A stretch of DNA of 64,000 nucleotides from Sphingomonas caseinilytica (GCF_023516455.1 NZ_JAMGBA010000002.1:892501-956500); one strand, 5' to 3'; numbered from the stretch's first letter, positions 34,890 to 46,660 are shown. Program-made: numbers and translations. The notes: a model not told the origin generated them from the letters alone.

Positions 34890-36305
34890 ATGAACCTGGG
34901 CGCACTGGCCGGCATCACCAGCGATTCCAACGTTACCGGTTTTGCGCTGGATCACCGCAAGGTGGCCGCCGGCAATGTGTTCGGTGCCTTCCGCGGCGCG
35001 CGTTTCAACGGCGAGGATTTCATTGCTGAGGCCGTGCGCCGAGGTGCGGTCGCGATCGTCGCCCGCCCGGAGGCCGTCGTTGAAGGCGTTCCCCACCTGA
35101 AGGGCGACGAGCCGCGCAAATTGTTCGCCGATCTTGCCGCCCGCTACTTTGCGCCATTTCCCGAAACGATCGTCGCGGTGACGGGTACCAATGGGAAAAC
35201 GTCGACCGTCGAGCTGACCCGGCAACTGTGGCGGATGGCGGGGCATCGATCGGCGTCTATCGGCACGCTCGGCGTCACAACTGCCGACGATCAGGTTTCC
35301 ACCGGGCTCACGACACCAGATATCGTCACCTTTCTCAGCAACATGGCAGGCCTCAGGAAATTGGGGATCAGCCATGTCGCCTATGAAGCTTCATCCCACG
35401 GACTCGATCAGTTTCGCGCCGAGGGTGTGAAGGTGAACGCGGCCGCTTTCACCAACTTCAGCCGCGATCATCTGGATTATCACCGCGACATGGACTCCTA
35501 TTTCGCGGCCAAGATGCGCCTGTTCGACGAGGTCGTCGCGCAGGACGGCGTAGCGGTCGTGTGGACCGGCGACCCTAAGTCGCAAGATGTGATTGGTCGC
35601 GTTGAGCGGCGGGGGCTGAAGCTTATTACTGTGGGACCGGGCGCCCGGACGATCGAGCTGGTCTCTCGTGCATCAACCCCGCTTGGACAGCAGCTCATCC
35701 TTCGCCACGAAGGGAAGGAGTATAAACTCAGCCTTCCGCTCATCGGCGCTTATCAGATGAACAATGTGCTGACCGCGGCGGGACTGGCCCTGGCGACCGG
35801 CGCGGATTGGTCGACGACATTGTCCGGCATGGGGCGGGTAGCGCCTGTCCGAGGCCGCCTGGAACGTGCCGTCATCAGCCGCGCCGGGGCGCCAGTCTAT
35901 ATCGATTATGCGCATACGCCCGATGCCATCGAAGCGGCGATTGCGGCACTTCGCCCGCACGTCGAGGGACGCTTGATCACCGTGCTTGGCGCGGGCGGCG
36001 ATCGCGACCATGGCAAGCGGCCCGAAATGGGCGCGGTTGCGGCGCGACTTTCGGACGTCGTGATCGTTACCGACGATAATCCGCGAAGCGAGGATCCAGG
36101 CGTGATCCGGCATGCCGTGCTTCAAGGGGCGCCCGGAGCGATCGAGGTCGGTGACCGGCGGGCGGCTATCGGCGAAGCAATCGCGATGGCGAAAGCGGGC
36201 GACATTGTGCTGGTGGCCGGTAAGGGCCATGAGCAGGGACAGATAATTGGAGACCAGGTGCTTCCCTTCGACGATGTGACCGTGGCGCGGGAGTGCGCCG
36301 CTTGA
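34890..36305 (+). CDS. murE: UDP-MurNAc-L-Ala-D-Glu:meso-DAP ligase MurE
   Basis: 471 residues. Three Mur-ligase domains: an N-terminal UDP-binding part (GITSDSNVTGFALD), the ATP domain with GTNGKTSTVELTRQ, and the C-terminal domain with the DNPR motif (DDNPRSEDP), which marks selectivity for meso-diaminopimelate. So this wall has DAP in the third position. The ATG is four bases after the ftsI stop and overlaps into murF by a TTGA. Confidence 0.97.
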   Translation: MNLGALAGITSDSNVTGFALDHRKVAAGNVFGAFRGARFNGEDFIAEAVRRGAVAIVARPEAVVEGVPHLKGDEPRKLFADLAARYFAPFPETIVAVTGTNGKTSTVELTRQLWRMAGHRSASIGTLGVTTADDQVSTGLTTPDIVTFLSNMAGLRKLGISHVAYEASSHGLDQFRAEGVKVNAAAFTNFSRDHLDYHRDMDSYFAAKMRLFDEVVAQDGVAVVWTGDPKSQDVIGRVERRGLKLITVGPGARTIELVSRASTPLGQQLILRHEGKEYKLSLPLIGAYQMNNVLTAAGLALATGADWSTTLSGMGRVAPVRGRLERAVISRAGAPVYIDYAHTPDAIEAAIAALRPHVEGRLITVLGAGGDRDHGKRPEMGAVAARLSDVVIVTDDNPRSEDPGVIRHAVLQGAPGAIEVGDRRAAIGEAIAMAKAGDIVLVAGKGHEQGQIIGDQVLPFDDVTVARECAA

Positions 36306-37723
36306 ACGCCCACCAGACAGCGCTGTGGACCAGTGAAGAGATCGTCGCTGCGACCGGCGGAGCCCTTCATGGCACGGCCTTTGAAGTATCGGGGGTCACC
36401 TTCGACAGCCGCGAGGTTGAACATGGCTGGCTGTTCGTTGCCATGCCGGGAACGGTCGCGGACGGGCATGATTATTGCGCGAAGGCTTTTGCCGCCGGTG
36501 CGCCCGCCGCGCTTGTTTCGAAGCCTGTCGACGGCCCGCACATCCTCGTGGATGATGTACCCAACGCGCTCACGAAGCTAGCAGTTGCTGCCCGCAATCG
36601 TTGCCACGGAAAAATAATTGGAGTGACCGGATCAGTCGGCAAGACGTCGACCAAGGAGGCCCTCTATGCGGCGCTGGAGCGCTATGCGAAGGGCAGGGTC
36701 CACCGTTCGGTGAAAAGCTATAATAATCACACCGGCGTGCCGCTGAGCCTGGCGCGGATGCCGCGCGACAGCGAGTTTGCGGTGCTGGAAATGGGCATGA
36801 GCGCCAGGGGCGAGATTGCTGCGCTGACCAGGCTGGTTCGGCCGCACATTGCGGTGGTGACGACGATTGCCTCGGCACACATCGAACATTTGGGATCGAT
36901 GGAAGCGATCGCCGACGCCAAGGGCGAGATCTTCGAAGGGCTGGAGCCGGAGGGGATCGCCATCGTTCCGGAGGATAGCGATCACCGCGACCGGCTGGTG
37001 AAAGCGGCGCGGAAATATGCGGGGCGGACCGTAACTTTCGGCCAGGGCGAGGCCGACGTCGTGGCATTGCATGCCGTGAGGTCTGAGAGTGGCGGCAGCC
37101 TGGTGACTGCCCAGCTGCTCGACAGCGAGTTGACCTATACGATCGCCCAGCGCGGCGACCATTGGGTGCAAAATTCGCTCGCCGTGCTGGCAGCAGTTGA
37201 GGCCGCCGGCGCGGACTTGGCAATCGCCGGCCTGGCACTGGCCGACATGGGCGGCCTCAAGGGCCGGGGCGAGCGTCACCGGCTGGAAGTCGCCGGCGGT
37301 AGCTATCTGCTGATCGACGAAAGCTACAATGCCAATCCGGCGTCGATGGCCGCGACTTTGAAAGCCCTTGGCGAAGAGCGCGACGTCGGTCGGCGGATCG
37401 CCGTCCTCGGCCCGATGCGTGAGCTTGGCACCCATTCCGCGGCACTTCATGCCGGCCTCGCTTCGTCGGTTCGGGAGGCTGGCGTGGACCGGTTGATCCT
37501 GGTCGGTGAGGAAATGGCGCCGCTGGCCGACGCGTTAGGCGACGACCTGCCGATCGAACGGGCCGAAACCGTCGAGCAGGCAACCCGGATGCTTTCGCAG
37601 CTCGTTCGCCCCGGCGACGCTGTTCTGGTCAAGGCGTCCAATTCGATCGGGCTTGCGAAGCTGGTCGAACGGATGGCAGGGGGATTGCAATTGGCGGACG
37701 CTGGTGAGGGGGCCAGGCACTAA
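36302..37723 (+). CDS. murF: UDP-MurNAc-tripeptide:D-Ala-D-Ala ligase MurF
   Basis: 473 residues. Adds D-Ala-D-Ala to the tripeptide. The ATP site is [15 protein letters not shown] (about 107-121), followed by [11 protein letters not shown], and [11 protein letters not shown] in the C-terminal domain. I chose the TTG at 36302 because it overlaps the murE stop and GGGAG lies eight bases before it; a GTG at 36293 would sit inside that site. Its stop overlaps the mraY ATG (TAATG). Confidence 0.96.
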   Translation: MNAHQTALWTSEEIVAATGGALHGTAFEVSGVTFDSREVEHGWLFVAMPGTVADGHDYCAKAFAAGAPAALVSKPVDGPHILVDDVPNALTKLAVAARNRCHGKIIGVTGSVGKTSTKEALYAALERYAKGRVHRSVKSYNNHTGVPLSLARMPRDSEFAVLEMGMSARGEIAALTRLVRPHIAVVTTIASAHIEHLGSMEAIADAKGEIFEGLEPEGIAIVPEDSDHRDRLVKAARKYAGRTVTFGQGEADVVALHAVRSESGGSLVTAQLLDSELTYTIAQRGDHWVQNSLAVLAAVEAAGADLAIAGLALADMGGLKGRGERHRLEVAGGSYLLIDESYNANPASMAATLKALGEERDVGRRIAVLGPMRELGTHSAALHAGLASSVREAGVDRLILVGEEMAPLADALGDDLPIERAETVEQATRMLSQLVRPGDAVLVKASNSIGLAKLVERMAGGLQLADAGEGARH

Positions 37724-38793
37724 TGCTCTACATCTTGGCCGAGCAGCTGGGCTTTCCGGGTCTCCTCAACCTCATTCGCTACATCAGCTTCCGTGCCGGC
37801 GCGGCGACCGCGACCGCGCTGATGATCGGCCTGCTGATCGGCCCTGCCTTTATCAACTGGCTTCGGGCCAAGCAGGGCAAGGGCCAGCCGATCCGCGCCG
37901 ACGGTCCGCAAAGCCACCTCGCAAAGCGCGGCACGCCGACCATGGGCGGGCTGATGATCCTGATCTCGGTCGGCATTTCGGTCCTTCTCTGGATGGACCT
38001 CGCCAATCCCTATGTATGGGCCTGCCTGCTCGTGACGGCCGGGTTCGGCCTGATCGGGTTCCTCGACGACTACGACAAGGTGAAGAAGGCGCATCATGCC
38101 GGCCTCAAGGGCCGTACGCGCCTGTTGCTGGAGTTCCTCATCGCCGGTGCCGCCACCTGGCTGATGGTTCGTCATTCAGGAACGCAGCTGTACCTGCCCT
38201 TTGTCCAGGGCGCGGTAATCGACCTTAGTTGGGCGTACATTGCGTTCGGCGCTTTCGTCATTGTCGCATTCGGCAATGCGGTAAACCTGACCGACGGGCT
38301 CGACGGGCTGGCGACAATGCCCGTGATCATCGCCGCGGTAGCTTTCACCCTGATCGCCTATCTCGTCGGCAATGCCGTCTATTCGCAATATCTCGGCATC
38401 CCGAACGTGAAGGGTGCCGGCGACCTTACCGTCCTGCTGCTCGCCATCGTCGGCGCAGGGCTCGCCTTCCTCTGGTTCAACGCACCGCCGGCCGCGGTCT
38501 TCATGGGCGATACGGGCAGCCTTGCACTCGGTGGGGCGCTAGGCGCGGTCGCGGTTGCGACACATCACGAGTTCGTGCTTGTGATCGTCGGCGGCCTGTT
38601 CGTGCTGGAAGCGGTTAGCGTCGTCGTCCAGGTCTTCTGGTTCAAGCGATACGGCAAGCGCATCTTCCGGATGGCGCCGATCCATCACCACTTCGAGCAT
38701 CTGGGCTGGAGCGAGCCGACCGTGGTCATCCGCTTCTGGATCATCAGCTTCATTCTTGCCCTTGCCGGCCTCTCCACCCTGAAGCTGAGGTGA
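37723..38793 (+). CDS. mraY: phospho-MurNAc-pentapeptide transferase MraY
   Basis: 356 residues with ten membrane helices. Makes lipid I from undecaprenyl phosphate. Motifs: [23 protein letters not shown] with the Asp pair, [25 protein letters not shown] and the HHHFEHLGW metal loop near the end, all in the right order with catalytic Asp residues intact. Overlaps murF and murD by 1-4 bases. Confidence 0.98.
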   Translation: MLYILAEQLGFPGLLNLIRYISFRAGAATATALMIGLLIGPAFINWLRAKQGKGQPIRADGPQSHLAKRGTPTMGGLMILISVGISVLLWMDLANPYVWACLLVTAGFGLIGFLDDYDKVKKAHHAGLKGRTRLLLEFLIAGAATWLMVRHSGTQLYLPFVQGAVIDLSWAYIAFGAFVIVAFGNAVNLTDGLDGLATMPVIIAAVAFTLIAYLVGNAVYSQYLGIPNVKGAGDLTVLLLAIVGAGLAFLWFNAPPAAVFMGDTGSLALGGALGAVAVATHHEFVLVIVGGLFVLEAVSVVVQVFWFKRYGKRIFRMAPIHHHFEHLGWSEPTVVIRFWIISFILALAGLSTLKLR

Positions 38794-40103
38794 TCACCGC
38801 CAGGGCCTTCGCCGGAAAACATTATGCTGTCCTTGGTCTTGCGCGAAGCGGCCTGGCGACGGTCGAGGCGCTGCTTGCCAGCGGGGCGCGGGTTACGGCC
38901 TGGGACGACAAGGAAGAGGCGAGGGCGAAGGCGCCTGTCGGCGTCGAGCTTGAGGATTTCGTCGGTGGCGATCTCTCACGCTTCGACTCCATCGTTGTAA
39001 CCCCGGGCCTGCCGCTCAACCGGCACCCAATCGCGGGCCAAGCGAAGAAAGCCGGCGTCGAAATCATCGGCGATATCGAGTTGTTCGCCCGGGCGCGGGC
39101 CGAGCTACCGGCGCACAAGGTCGTCGGGATCACCGGCACCAATGGCAAGTCGACCACGACCGCGCTGGTTCACCACATCCTGAAGACCGCAGGCGTGCCG
39201 ACGGAAATGGGCGGTAACATCGGCCTTCCGATCCTGGCGCAGGACCCACTGCCGGAAGGCGGAGTCTATGTGTTGGAGTTGTCGAGCTACCAGATCGACC
39301 TGACCCAGAAGCTATATTGTGAAGTTGCCGTGCTTCTTAATGTCACCCCTGACCACCTAGATCGGTATGACAGTTTCGAGGCCTACACTGCTTCGAAAAT
39401 CCGCCTGTTTGAAATGCAAGAGGCGGGAGACTGGGCCGTATTCAACGCGGACGATCCCGTTGCCGATGATTGGTACATGCGCATCGAGCAAGAAGAGTAC
39501 ATGGGCGACAAGTGGCAGTGGACTACGTTCTTTGAGGCTTACCAAAACGACAAGTTCAAACGGGCGCAGGAACATTGGCCTTCGCTCCAAGGCCCTCACA
39601 ATGCTCAGAATGCTGCAGCAGCCATCAAGATCTGTGAGCTGCTGCGCGTCTCGGAAAATGACATTGAAGAGGGACTTTGCACCTATGCCGGCCTTCCGCA
39701 CCGGATGGAACGCGTGCGCGAAAAGGGCGGCGTCCTGTTCGTCAATGACAGCAAGGCGACCAACCCAACCGCGACCGCTCCGGCGCTGGCTGCCTTCCCG
39801 AAAATCCGCTGGATTCTTGGCGGGCAGGCCAAGACGGACAATCTCGACGAATGCGCTCCGCACTTCGGCCATGTCGTCAAGGCCTATACCATTGGCGAAG
39901 CGGGAGAAATGTTCGCCAGCCTCTTGTCCCCGCATATGGCTGTGGCAGAGTGCGGTACGCTGGGCGAAGCGGTCAGGACAGCCGCGTCGGAAGCTGAGGC
40001 AGGTGACACGGTTTTGCTGTCCCCTGCCTGCGCTTCCTTCGACCAGTTTCGGGATTTCGAGGCGCGGGGCGATGCCTTCCGCGACCTGGTGGGGGGATTA
40101 TGA
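38790..40103 (+). CDS. murD: UDP-MurNAc-L-Ala:D-Glu ligase MurD
   Basis: 437 residues. N-terminal Rossmann part ([18 protein letters not shown]), ATP site [50 protein letters not shown] and the final [20 protein letters not shown] start in a GTGA overlap with mraY. A segment of the middle domain (about 39.48-39.66 kb) has about 53 % GC by hand count and unusual residues ([17 protein letters not shown]), unlike flanking sequence; the frame stays open and later motifs are intact. Confidence 0.96.
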   Translation: MITARAFAGKHYAVLGLARSGLATVEALLASGARVTAWDDKEEARAKAPVGVELEDFVGGDLSRFDSIVVTPGLPLNRHPIAGQAKKAGVEIIGDIELFARARAELPAHKVVGITGTNGKSTTTALVHHILKTAGVPTEMGGNIGLPILAQDPLPEGGVYVLELSSYQIDLTQKLYCEVAVLLNVTPDHLDRYDSFEAYTASKIRLFEMQEAGDWAVFNADDPVADDWYMRIEQEEYMGDKWQWTTFFEAYQNDKFKRAQEHWPSLQGPHNAQNAAAAIKICELLRVSENDIEEGLCTYAGLPHRMERVREKGGVLFVNDSKATNPTATAPALAAFPKIRWILGGQAKTDNLDECAPHFGHVVKAYTIGEAGEMFASLLSPHMAVAECGTLGEAVRTAASEAEAGDTVLLSPACASFDQFRDFEARGDAFRDLVGGL

Positions 40104-41323
40104 ACCAGACGATCACCGGCAGGATCAAGGCCAGCACCGCCTGGGCTGATCCCAACCGCTATGGCCGATCCGACCGGTCGGCGACGGGCCGTTGGTTCTG
40201 GGAAATCGACCGGGTCCTGCTGTTCATGCTGGCACTGCTGATCGGCTTCGGCCTGATCGCGGTCGCGGCAGCGTCGCCTGCCGTGGCACAGCGCTACTCG
40301 GGCGGCTCGGTCCGGATCGACGAACTCTATTATTTCTACCGGCAGATCGCCTGGATCGCACTGTCGATGCCGGTGATGATCGCTATCTCGATGCAACCGC
40401 GTGAGAGACTCAAGCGGCTTTCGCTGATCGGCGCGATGATCTGTCTTGTCGCACTGGCCCTGGTTCCCTGGCTGGGCACAGAGGTCAACGGCGCCAAGCG
40501 CTGGTTCAACTTGGGCGTCGGTTTGTTCCAGCCGTCCGAATTCTTGAAGCCCTTCTTCGTCGTGTCGATGGCTTGGCTGCTTAGCCTCAAGGAAACCGAC
40601 AAGTCGCTGCCTATCTTCACCTTCTCAGCCGGCATCATCGGCATCGTTGCGATCTTGCTGATGCGCCAGCCCGATTTCGGATCGACCATCATTTTCGCCG
40701 CCGTCTGGATCGCGATGCTGGCAATCGCCGGCCTCAACATGCGCATCCTGATCGGGCTTGGCATTGCCGGCATCATCGGCGTCGTGCTGGCCTATTTCTT
40801 CTATGACGTTGCGACCCAGCGGATCGACGCTTTCATCTTTGGGGCGGGCGACAATTTCCAGACCGAGAATGCGATGCGGACCCTGACTGCCGGCGGCCTG
40901 TTCGGAATGGGTCCCGGCGCCGGGACCCGCAAGTTCGGTCTTCCGGAGCCGCATACCGACTACATCTTCTCGGTCATCGGCGAGGAGTTTGGCCTGATTG
41001 CCTGCCTGATGATCGCGCTTCTCTACCTCGGTATCGTCGCCCGAGTGCTGATCAAGCTCCTCGACGAGGAATCCAGCTTCGCGATCCTCGCCGCGGCTGG
41101 CCTGGTCATCCAGTTCGGGCTCCAGGCGCTGATCAACATGGCGGTCAACGTCCAGATCGCCCCCTCCAAGGGCATGACCCTGCCGTTCATCAGTTACGGC
41201 GGATCGTCGATGCTGGCACTGTCGATTGCGATGGGATTGCTGCTCGCCTTCACGCGCCGAAACCCCTATCTGAGCCGCTCGCCCTATGTGGTGAAATGGG
41301 GCGGGGAGAATTTGCGGGGATGA
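40100..41323 (+). CDS. ftsW: septal peptidoglycan glycosyltransferase FtsW
   Basis: 407 residues of the SEDS family with about ten membrane helices. It polymerises lipid II at the septum with FtsI. Family signs: VNGAKRWFNLGVGLFQPSEFLK, LMRQPDFGSTIIF, the extracellular loop with GAGTRKFGLPEPHTDYIFSVIGEEFG, and SYGGSSMLALSIAMGLLL near the end. An N-terminal cytoplasmic stretch of about 33 residues comes first. ATGA overlaps on both sides. Confidence 0.97.
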   Translation: MNQTITGRIKASTAWADPNRYGRSDRSATGRWFWEIDRVLLFMLALLIGFGLIAVAAASPAVAQRYSGGSVRIDELYYFYRQIAWIALSMPVMIAISMQPRERLKRLSLIGAMICLVALALVPWLGTEVNGAKRWFNLGVGLFQPSEFLKPFFVVSMAWLLSLKETDKSLPIFTFSAGIIGIVAILLMRQPDFGSTIIFAAVWIAMLAIAGLNMRILIGLGIAGIIGVVLAYFFYDVATQRIDAFIFGAGDNFQTENAMRTLTAGGLFGMGPGAGTRKFGLPEPHTDYIFSVIGEEFGLIACLMIALLYLGIVARVLIKLLDEESSFAILAAAGLVIQFGLQALINMAVNVQIAPSKGMTLPFISYGGSSMLALSIAMGLLLAFTRRNPYLSRSPYVVKWGGENLRG

Positions 41324-42477
41324 ACGTCACACTCGCCGCCGGAGGTACCGGCGGGCACATGGTTCCGGCCCACGCGCTAGCCGCAGAGCTGAAGTCGCGC
41401 GGCCATGGCGTGATGCTGATCACCGACGAGCGCGGTGCGAAGATCCCTGCGCTGTTCGAGGATGTGCCGACCTATATCCTTCCGGCCGGACGTCTCGGCG
41501 GCGGGCCGATCGGCTGGTTGAAAGCGGCAGCTGCGGTTCTTGCCGGGCGTAGGCAAGCCAAGGCGCTGTACCGCGAGTTCACGCCCGACGCGGTGATCGG
41601 CTTTGGCGGCTATCCGGCATTTCCGGCCCTGTTGGCGGCCAGCGCGCTCAACATTCCGACGATCCTCCACGAACAAAATGCGGTGCTTGGCCGGGTGAAC
41701 CGGCTGCTTGCCGGCTCGGCCGATGCGATTGCCACGTCCTACGCCGAGGTAGATCGGCTGAAGCCCGGCCACCAAGGCAAGGTAGAGCTGGTCGGCAACC
41801 CGGTCCGCGAGTCCGTCGCCAGGCTCGGCACCTTGCCATTCCCGGAATTCGACGACACCGCACCGCTGAAGATTCTTGTGACCGGCGGCAGCCAGGGTGC
41901 GACCGTGCTCGGGCAGGTAGTACCCGATGCCCTCGGCATGCTGTCGCCCAAGCTCAGGCATCGGCTTCAGGTCGTGCAGCAGTGCCGGCCCGACGATATC
42001 GAGGCGGTGCGCAACCGCTATGCCGCATTGAACATTCCGGCTGAGCTTTTGACCTATATTGAGGACATGCCGGACCGGCTTGGCGAAGCGCACCTCATCA
42101 TCGCCCGCGCCGGAGCCTCGACCATAGCCGAGCTCACTGCCGCCGGAAGGCCGGCGATCCTTGTACCGCTACCGATCGCAACCGATGACCATCAGACTGC
42201 AAATGCTCGGGAAATGGCGAAAGCAGGTGGTGCTCGCATGATTGCACAGACGGAGTTCTCGCCGGAGCTTCTCGCCAAGCAGGTCGAAGCCATAGCAGGC
42301 GATCCGCAGGCGCTTTCCAATGCCGCCGAGCGCGCGCTTTCGGTTGGCAGGCCGCACGCCACCAGCGACCTTGCCGACCTGGTCGAGCGGATTGCTGGTG
42401 GCACTGCGCCATTGCTGGTTGGGCCGGCCGAAACGCAGTCGGCGCCTGGCATCGGCGGCATGGGAGTGCCGGCATGA
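41320..42477 (+). CDS. murG: UDP-GlcNAc:lipid I GlcNAc transferase MurG
   Basis: 385 residues, GT-B fold. Makes lipid II on the inner membrane face. The acceptor-site loop is [16 protein letters not shown] (about 4-19), the donor loop [13 protein letters not shown], and the Glu/Gln-containing [24 protein letters not shown] segment closes the nucleotide site. The ATG at 41320 overlaps the ftsW stop; longer starts run into ftsW. Confidence 0.97.
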   Translation: MNVTLAAGGTGGHMVPAHALAAELKSRGHGVMLITDERGAKIPALFEDVPTYILPAGRLGGGPIGWLKAAAAVLAGRRQAKALYREFTPDAVIGFGGYPAFPALLAASALNIPTILHEQNAVLGRVNRLLAGSADAIATSYAEVDRLKPGHQGKVELVGNPVRESVARLGTLPFPEFDDTAPLKILVTGGSQGATVLGQVVPDALGMLSPKLRHRLQVVQQCRPDDIEAVRNRYAALNIPAELLTYIEDMPDRLGEAHLIIARAGASTIAELTAAGRPAILVPLPIATDDHQTANAREMAKAGGARMIAQTEFSPELLAKQVEAIAGDPQALSNAAERALSVGRPHATSDLADLVERIAGGTAPLLVGPAETQSAPGIGGMGVPA

Positions 42478-43886
42478 AGGCGATGGGCACCGAGATCGGT
42501 ACGATCCACTTCGTCGGAATCGGCGGGATCGGCATGTCCGGCATCGCCGAGGTCATGCACCACCTCGGCTACAAGGTGCAGGGCAGCGATAACAACGACA
42601 GCTATGTCACCGAAGGCCTGAGGAAGCGCGGCATCCCGGTGATGATCGGACAGGACGCCGACAATCTCGGCGATGCCGCGGTCGTCGTCTGCTCGACTGC
42701 CATCCGCGACGACAATCCGGAAGTGAAGGCAGCGGCTGAACGGCGCCTGCCGCGCGTTCGCCGCGCGGAAATGCTGGCCGAGCTGATGCGGATGCAGTCG
42801 ACGGTCGCGGTTGCCGGCACCCACGGCAAGACCACGACGACGTCGATGATCGCGGCGATGCTCGACGCTGGCGGGATCGACCCGACCGTGATCAACGGCG
42901 GGATCATCAACGCCTATGGCTCCAACGCGCGGCTCGGCAAATCCGACTGGATGGTGGTCGAGGCGGACGAAAGTGACGGCAGCTTCCTGCGCCTCGACGG
43001 TACGATCGCGGTCGTCACCAACATCGATCCCGAGCATCTCGAACATTATGGCGACTTCGACACGGTGAAGGACGCCTTCGTCGAGTTTGTCGAGAATGTT
43101 CCTTTCTACGGCCTTGCCGTGATGTGCGTGGACGACCCCGACGTGCAGCATGTCCTGGCCGAGATCCGCGATCGGCGCGTCGTGACGTATGGCACTTCCG
43201 CGCTGGCTGACCTTCGCGCCGAAAATATCGTGCCGGAAAAAGGCGGCAGTCGCTTCGACGTTTCGGTCCGTCAGCTCGATGGCGAGCGGCGCGTGATCGA
43301 AGGCGTGTTCGTGCCGATGCCGGGCCGCCATAATGTACTCAACGCGCTTGCTGCGATCGCGGTCGGCCTGGAATTCGGCTTCTCGGACGAGATAGTCAAA
43401 AGCGGCTTCAAGAATTTCTCAGGCGTGAAGCGCCGCTTCACCAAGGTTGGTGAGGTGGGCGGAGCGACCGTGGTCGACGACTATGCGCATCACCCGGTGG
43501 AGATCCGCGCCGTCCTGTCGGCTGCGCGCGAAGCGGCGGAAGAGCGGGTGATCGCGGTCGTCCAGCCGCATCGCTTTACCCGGCTTCGCGACCTGATGGA
43601 CGACTTCCAGAATGCCTTCAACGACGCGGACGTCGTGTTCGTGGCGCCGGTCTATCCGGCCGGCGAAGAGCCGATCGAGGGTGTCGACGCTGCCGCGCTT
43701 GCCAACGGCTTGCGCGCTCATGGGCATCGGATGGTCAAGACGGTCGACAGCCCGGCCGACCTTGCCGCGTCGCTTCGGGACCTGGCTGCCGAGGGCGACA
43801 TCATCATCTGCATGGGGGCTGGAGACATCACGAAATGGGCCGGCGGCCTTGCCAACGGTATTGTGAAGTCGAGGGCGGCCAAGTGA
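42474..43886 (+). CDS. murC: UDP-MurNAc:L-Ala ligase MurC
   Basis: 470 residues. First Mur ligase. Start with [21 protein letters not shown] site [41 protein letters not shown], and the C-terminal [16 protein letters not shown] with histidines typical of MurC. Starts in an ATGA overlap with murG; its stop overlaps the murB GTG. Confidence 0.97.
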   Translation: MKAMGTEIGTIHFVGIGGIGMSGIAEVMHHLGYKVQGSDNNDSYVTEGLRKRGIPVMIGQDADNLGDAAVVVCSTAIRDDNPEVKAAAERRLPRVRRAEMLAELMRMQSTVAVAGTHGKTTTTSMIAAMLDAGGIDPTVINGGIINAYGSNARLGKSDWMVVEADESDGSFLRLDGTIAVVTNIDPEHLEHYGDFDTVKDAFVEFVENVPFYGLAVMCVDDPDVQHVLAEIRDRRVVTYGTSALADLRAENIVPEKGGSRFDVSVRQLDGERRVIEGVFVPMPGRHNVLNALAAIAVGLEFGFSDEIVKSGFKNFSGVKRRFTKVGEVGGATVVDDYAHHPVEIRAVLSAAREAAEERVIAVVQPHRFTRLRDLMDDFQNAFNDADVVFVAPVYPAGEEPIEGVDAAALANGLRAHGHRMVKTVDSPADLAASLRDLAAEGDIIICMGAGDITKWAGGLANGIVKSRAAK

Positions 43887-44779
43887 GCTCGACAGCCACT
43901 CTTCCCAGCGTCCGCGGCAAGCTGAAGGCCGATGCGCCATTGGCACCGCTGGTCTGGTTCAAATCCGGCGGCAATGCCGAGCTATTGTTCGAGCCGGCCG
44001 ACCGCGACGACCTGGTCGAGTATTTGAAGGGCCTCGATCCGGATATGCCGGTGATGGCGCTAGGCCTCGGCTCCAACATGATCGTCCGGGACGGCGGCGT
44101 TCCGGGCGTCACGGTTCGCCTGGGCAAAGCCTTCTCCAAGATCGAACGGCTGGACGAGACCACCCTCAAGTGCGGCGGCGGAGCGAGCGGAATTCTCGTG
44201 TCGTCAACCGCGCGCGATGCGGGCATTGCGGGGCTGGAATTCCTGCGCGGTATTCCCGGCACGGTTGGCGGCTTCGTCCGGATGAATGGCGGCGCCTATG
44301 GCCGCGAAGTTCAGGACATCCTCGTTTCCTGCACGGTGGTCCTTCACGACGGGACGGTCGAGGAATGGCCTGCCGAGCAGCTCGGCTACACCTATCGCCA
44401 CAGCGAACTGCCGGAAGGCGCGGTGGTGGTGGAGGCTGTGTTCCGCGGGATGGCCGGGGACCCGCTGATCATCGGCCAGGAGATGGACCGGATCGCCCAG
44501 GCCCGCGAAGAGTCTCAGCCGCTTCGGAGCCGGACCGGCGGCTCGACCTTCAAGAATCCGCCCGGCCACAAGGCATGGGCCCTGGTCGATGCGGCGGGAT
44601 GCCGCGGCCTCAAGATCGGTGACGCGCAAGTGTCGGAGAAGCATTGCAATTTCCTGCTCAATCTCGGTAACGCTAGCTCTGCCGACATCGAGGAATTGGG
44701 CGAGGAAGTCCGGCGCCGGGTGCAGGCCAAGACCAACATTTCCCTTGAATGGGAAATCCAGCGGATCGGAGTAGCTTAA
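43883..44779 (+). CDS. murB: UDP-N-acetylenolpyruvoylglucosamine reductase MurB
   Basis: 298 residues, the type without the extra enteric domain. FAD domain with [15 protein letters not shown] and [45 protein letters not shown]; the catalytic region [12 protein letters not shown] (Ser as proton donor) and a conserved Glu near the end ([10 protein letters not shown]). GTG start at 43883 in a GTGA overlap with murC. Confidence 0.96.
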   Translation: MSSTATLPSVRGKLKADAPLAPLVWFKSGGNAELLFEPADRDDLVEYLKGLDPDMPVMALGLGSNMIVRDGGVPGVTVRLGKAFSKIERLDETTLKCGGGASGILVSSTARDAGIAGLEFLRGIPGTVGGFVRMNGGAYGREVQDILVSCTVVLHDGTVEEWPAEQLGYTYRHSELPEGAVVVEAVFRGMAGDPLIIGQEMDRIAQAREESQPLRSRTGGSTFKNPPGHKAWALVDAAGCRGLKIGDAQVSEKHCNFLLNLGNASSADIEELGEEVRRRVQAKTNISLEWEIQRIGVA

Positions 44780-44781
44780 TC

Positions 44782-45765
44782 GTGCCCCAACAGCTCGACC
44801 GGAACCTTAATATCGTTGTGCTGATGGGCGGCTGGTCGTCCGAAAGTGACGTTTCGCGCATGAGCGGCCAAGGCATCGTCGAGGCGCTGAAGGACCGCGG
44901 GTTCACCAATGTCACGCCGGTCGACATGGACCGTAACGTCGCACAGGTGCTGGCGGCGATCCGGCCGGACGTCGTATTCAATGCCCTCCACGGCACGCCG
45001 GGCGAGGACGGCACCGTTCAGGGCCTGCTCGACCTGATGCAGATCCCCTACACCCACAGCGGTCTCGAAACGTCGGTCATCGCGATCGACAAGGAACTGA
45101 CCAAGATGGTCCTCGTCCCGCACGGGATCCGCATGCCGAAGGGCAAGGTGGTCGAAAGCCGCTCGCTCTACGAAGGCGACCCGATGGCGCGGCCCTATGT
45201 GCTGAAACCGGTAAACGAAGGTAGCTCGGTCGGCGTCGCAATCGTGACCGACGAGGGCAATTACGGCCGCCCGATCAGCGCCAAGGCGGAAGGCCCGTGG
45301 CTCCATTTCGAAAGGCTTCTGGCCGAGCCTTTCATCAAGGGCCGCGAGCTCACGGTTGCTGTGTTGGGTGACGAATCCTTGTGCGTCACCGAATTGAAGC
45401 CGGTGCAGGGCTTCTACGACTATGACGCCAAATATACCGACGGCCTCACCGAGCATGTCTGCCCGGCCGACGTACCGGCGAATATTGCCCAGGAAATGAT
45501 GGACATGGCGCTGGCGGCCCATCGCCTGCTGGGATGCAAGGGAGCTTCGCGCAGCGACTTCCGCTGGGACGATACGCAGGGCGAAGCTGGAGTCTACTTG
45601 CTCGAGGTTAACACCCAGCCGGGCATGACCCCGCTAAGCCTGGTGCCGGAACAGGCCCGGCAGAAGGGCATCAGCTACGGCGAATTGGTCGAGCGGATCA
45701 TTGCCGAAGCTATGGTTCCGGTGGCCGACAAGACCGAAGCGCTCGAAGGAGTGAAGGACGGGTGA
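44782..45765 (+). CDS. ddl: D-alanine-D-alanine ligase
   Basis: 327 residues, ATP-grasp fold. NIVVLMGGWSSESDVSRMSG at the start, FNALHGTPGEDGTVQGLLD, YTHSGLETSVIAIDKELTK, YVLKPVNEGSSVGV and the end YLLEVNTQPGMTPLSLVP holding metal ligands Glu and Asn. GTG start two bases after murB, chosen because no closer ATG exists and the fold starts right after. Confidence 0.96.
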   Translation: MPQQLDRNLNIVVLMGGWSSESDVSRMSGQGIVEALKDRGFTNVTPVDMDRNVAQVLAAIRPDVVFNALHGTPGEDGTVQGLLDLMQIPYTHSGLETSVIAIDKELTKMVLVPHGIRMPKGKVVESRSLYEGDPMARPYVLKPVNEGSSVGVAIVTDEGNYGRPISAKAEGPWLHFERLLAEPFIKGRELTVAVLGDESLCVTELKPVQGFYDYDAKYTDGLTEHVCPADVPANIAQEMMDMALAAHRLLGCKGASRSDFRWDDTQGEAGVYLLEVNTQPGMTPLSLVPEQARQKGISYGELVERIIAEAMVPVADKTEALEGVKDG

Positions 45766-46649
45766 CCTCAGCGCATGTCCGGCGGGGGGCGTCGAGCCGG
45801 GCACGATCCCGTAAGGGAGGCTCACGCGTCTCCGTTCCCAGGAAATTGGCAGGCAAGCTGCCGGTCAAGGAAGCCCAGGCCAACAAGCTGGCCGGTTGGG
45901 CCTTTGCGCTTTTTGCCATTGCGGTGACCGGCGCGGCTGCTGTCGCACTCGATGTCCCAGCCAAGGTCGGCATCGCTGCCGGTGAGGCCGTGGGCGACGC
46001 GGGTTTCCGGGTGCGAAGCGTCGACGTGCAGGGCATCAAGCGAATGGATCCGCGGCCCGTTTACGAAATTGCGCTCGACCAGAAGACGACGGCCATGCCG
46101 CTCCTCGACGTGGCGGCGATCCGGCAACGGCTGCTTGAATATGGCTGGGTCAAGGACGCGCGCGTTTCGCGCCGCTTCCCGGATACGCTGGTCATCGACA
46201 TCGTCGAGCGAAAGCCCGCCGCGCTATGGCAGGATGAGGATCGGCTGACCCTGATCGATGCGGAGGGCGTGGTGCTGGACCGGGTCCCGGTCAGCCAGAT
46301 GCCCGATCTGCCGTTGTTGATCGGCAAGGGCGCCAACGCTCATGCCGTCGCGCTGGACGCGCTGCTGTCGCAAGTTCCCGCTTTGAAGGCGCAGCTCGTT
46401 TCGGCGACCTGGGTCGGTGAGCGCCGCTGGAATCTCAGCCTGCAAACTGGTGAGACAATTATGCTGCCGGAGGGCAACACGGCTGCGGCGACGGCGCTGA
46501 CGAAATTTGCCAAGATGGATAAGTCGTCCGGCCTGCTCGGTCGCGGCTATATCCACTTCGACATGAGAAATCCCAACAACACGATGACGGTCCGGCTGCC
46601 TCGAAAGCCGGGCGAACCGATCGTTCCCGAACCGGTTTCAGAGAGTTAA
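45762..46649 (+). CDS. ftsQ: cell division protein FtsQ
   Basis: 295 residues. A basic cytoplasmic tail (RRGASSRARSRKGGSRVSV), one membrane helix (about 46-66), a POTRA domain with FRVRSVDVQGIKRMDPRPVY, and a beta domain with RRFPDTLVIDIVERKPAALW. FtsQ bridges early and late divisome proteins. GTG start in a GTGA overlap with ddl. It ends 11 bases before ftsA. Confidence 0.95.
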   Translation: MTSAHVRRGASSRARSRKGGSRVSVPRKLAGKLPVKEAQANKLAGWAFALFAIAVTGAAAVALDVPAKVGIAAGEAVGDAGFRVRSVDVQGIKRMDPRPVYEIALDQKTTAMPLLDVAAIRQRLLEYGWVKDARVSRRFPDTLVIDIVERKPAALWQDEDRLTLIDAEGVVLDRVPVSQMPDLPLLIGKGANAHAVALDALLSQVPALKAQLVSATWVGERRWNLSLQTGETIMLPEGNTAAATALTKFAKMDKSSGLLGRGYIHFDMRNPNNTMTVRLPRKPGEPIVPEPVSES

Positions 46650-46660
46650 GACCAACGATA

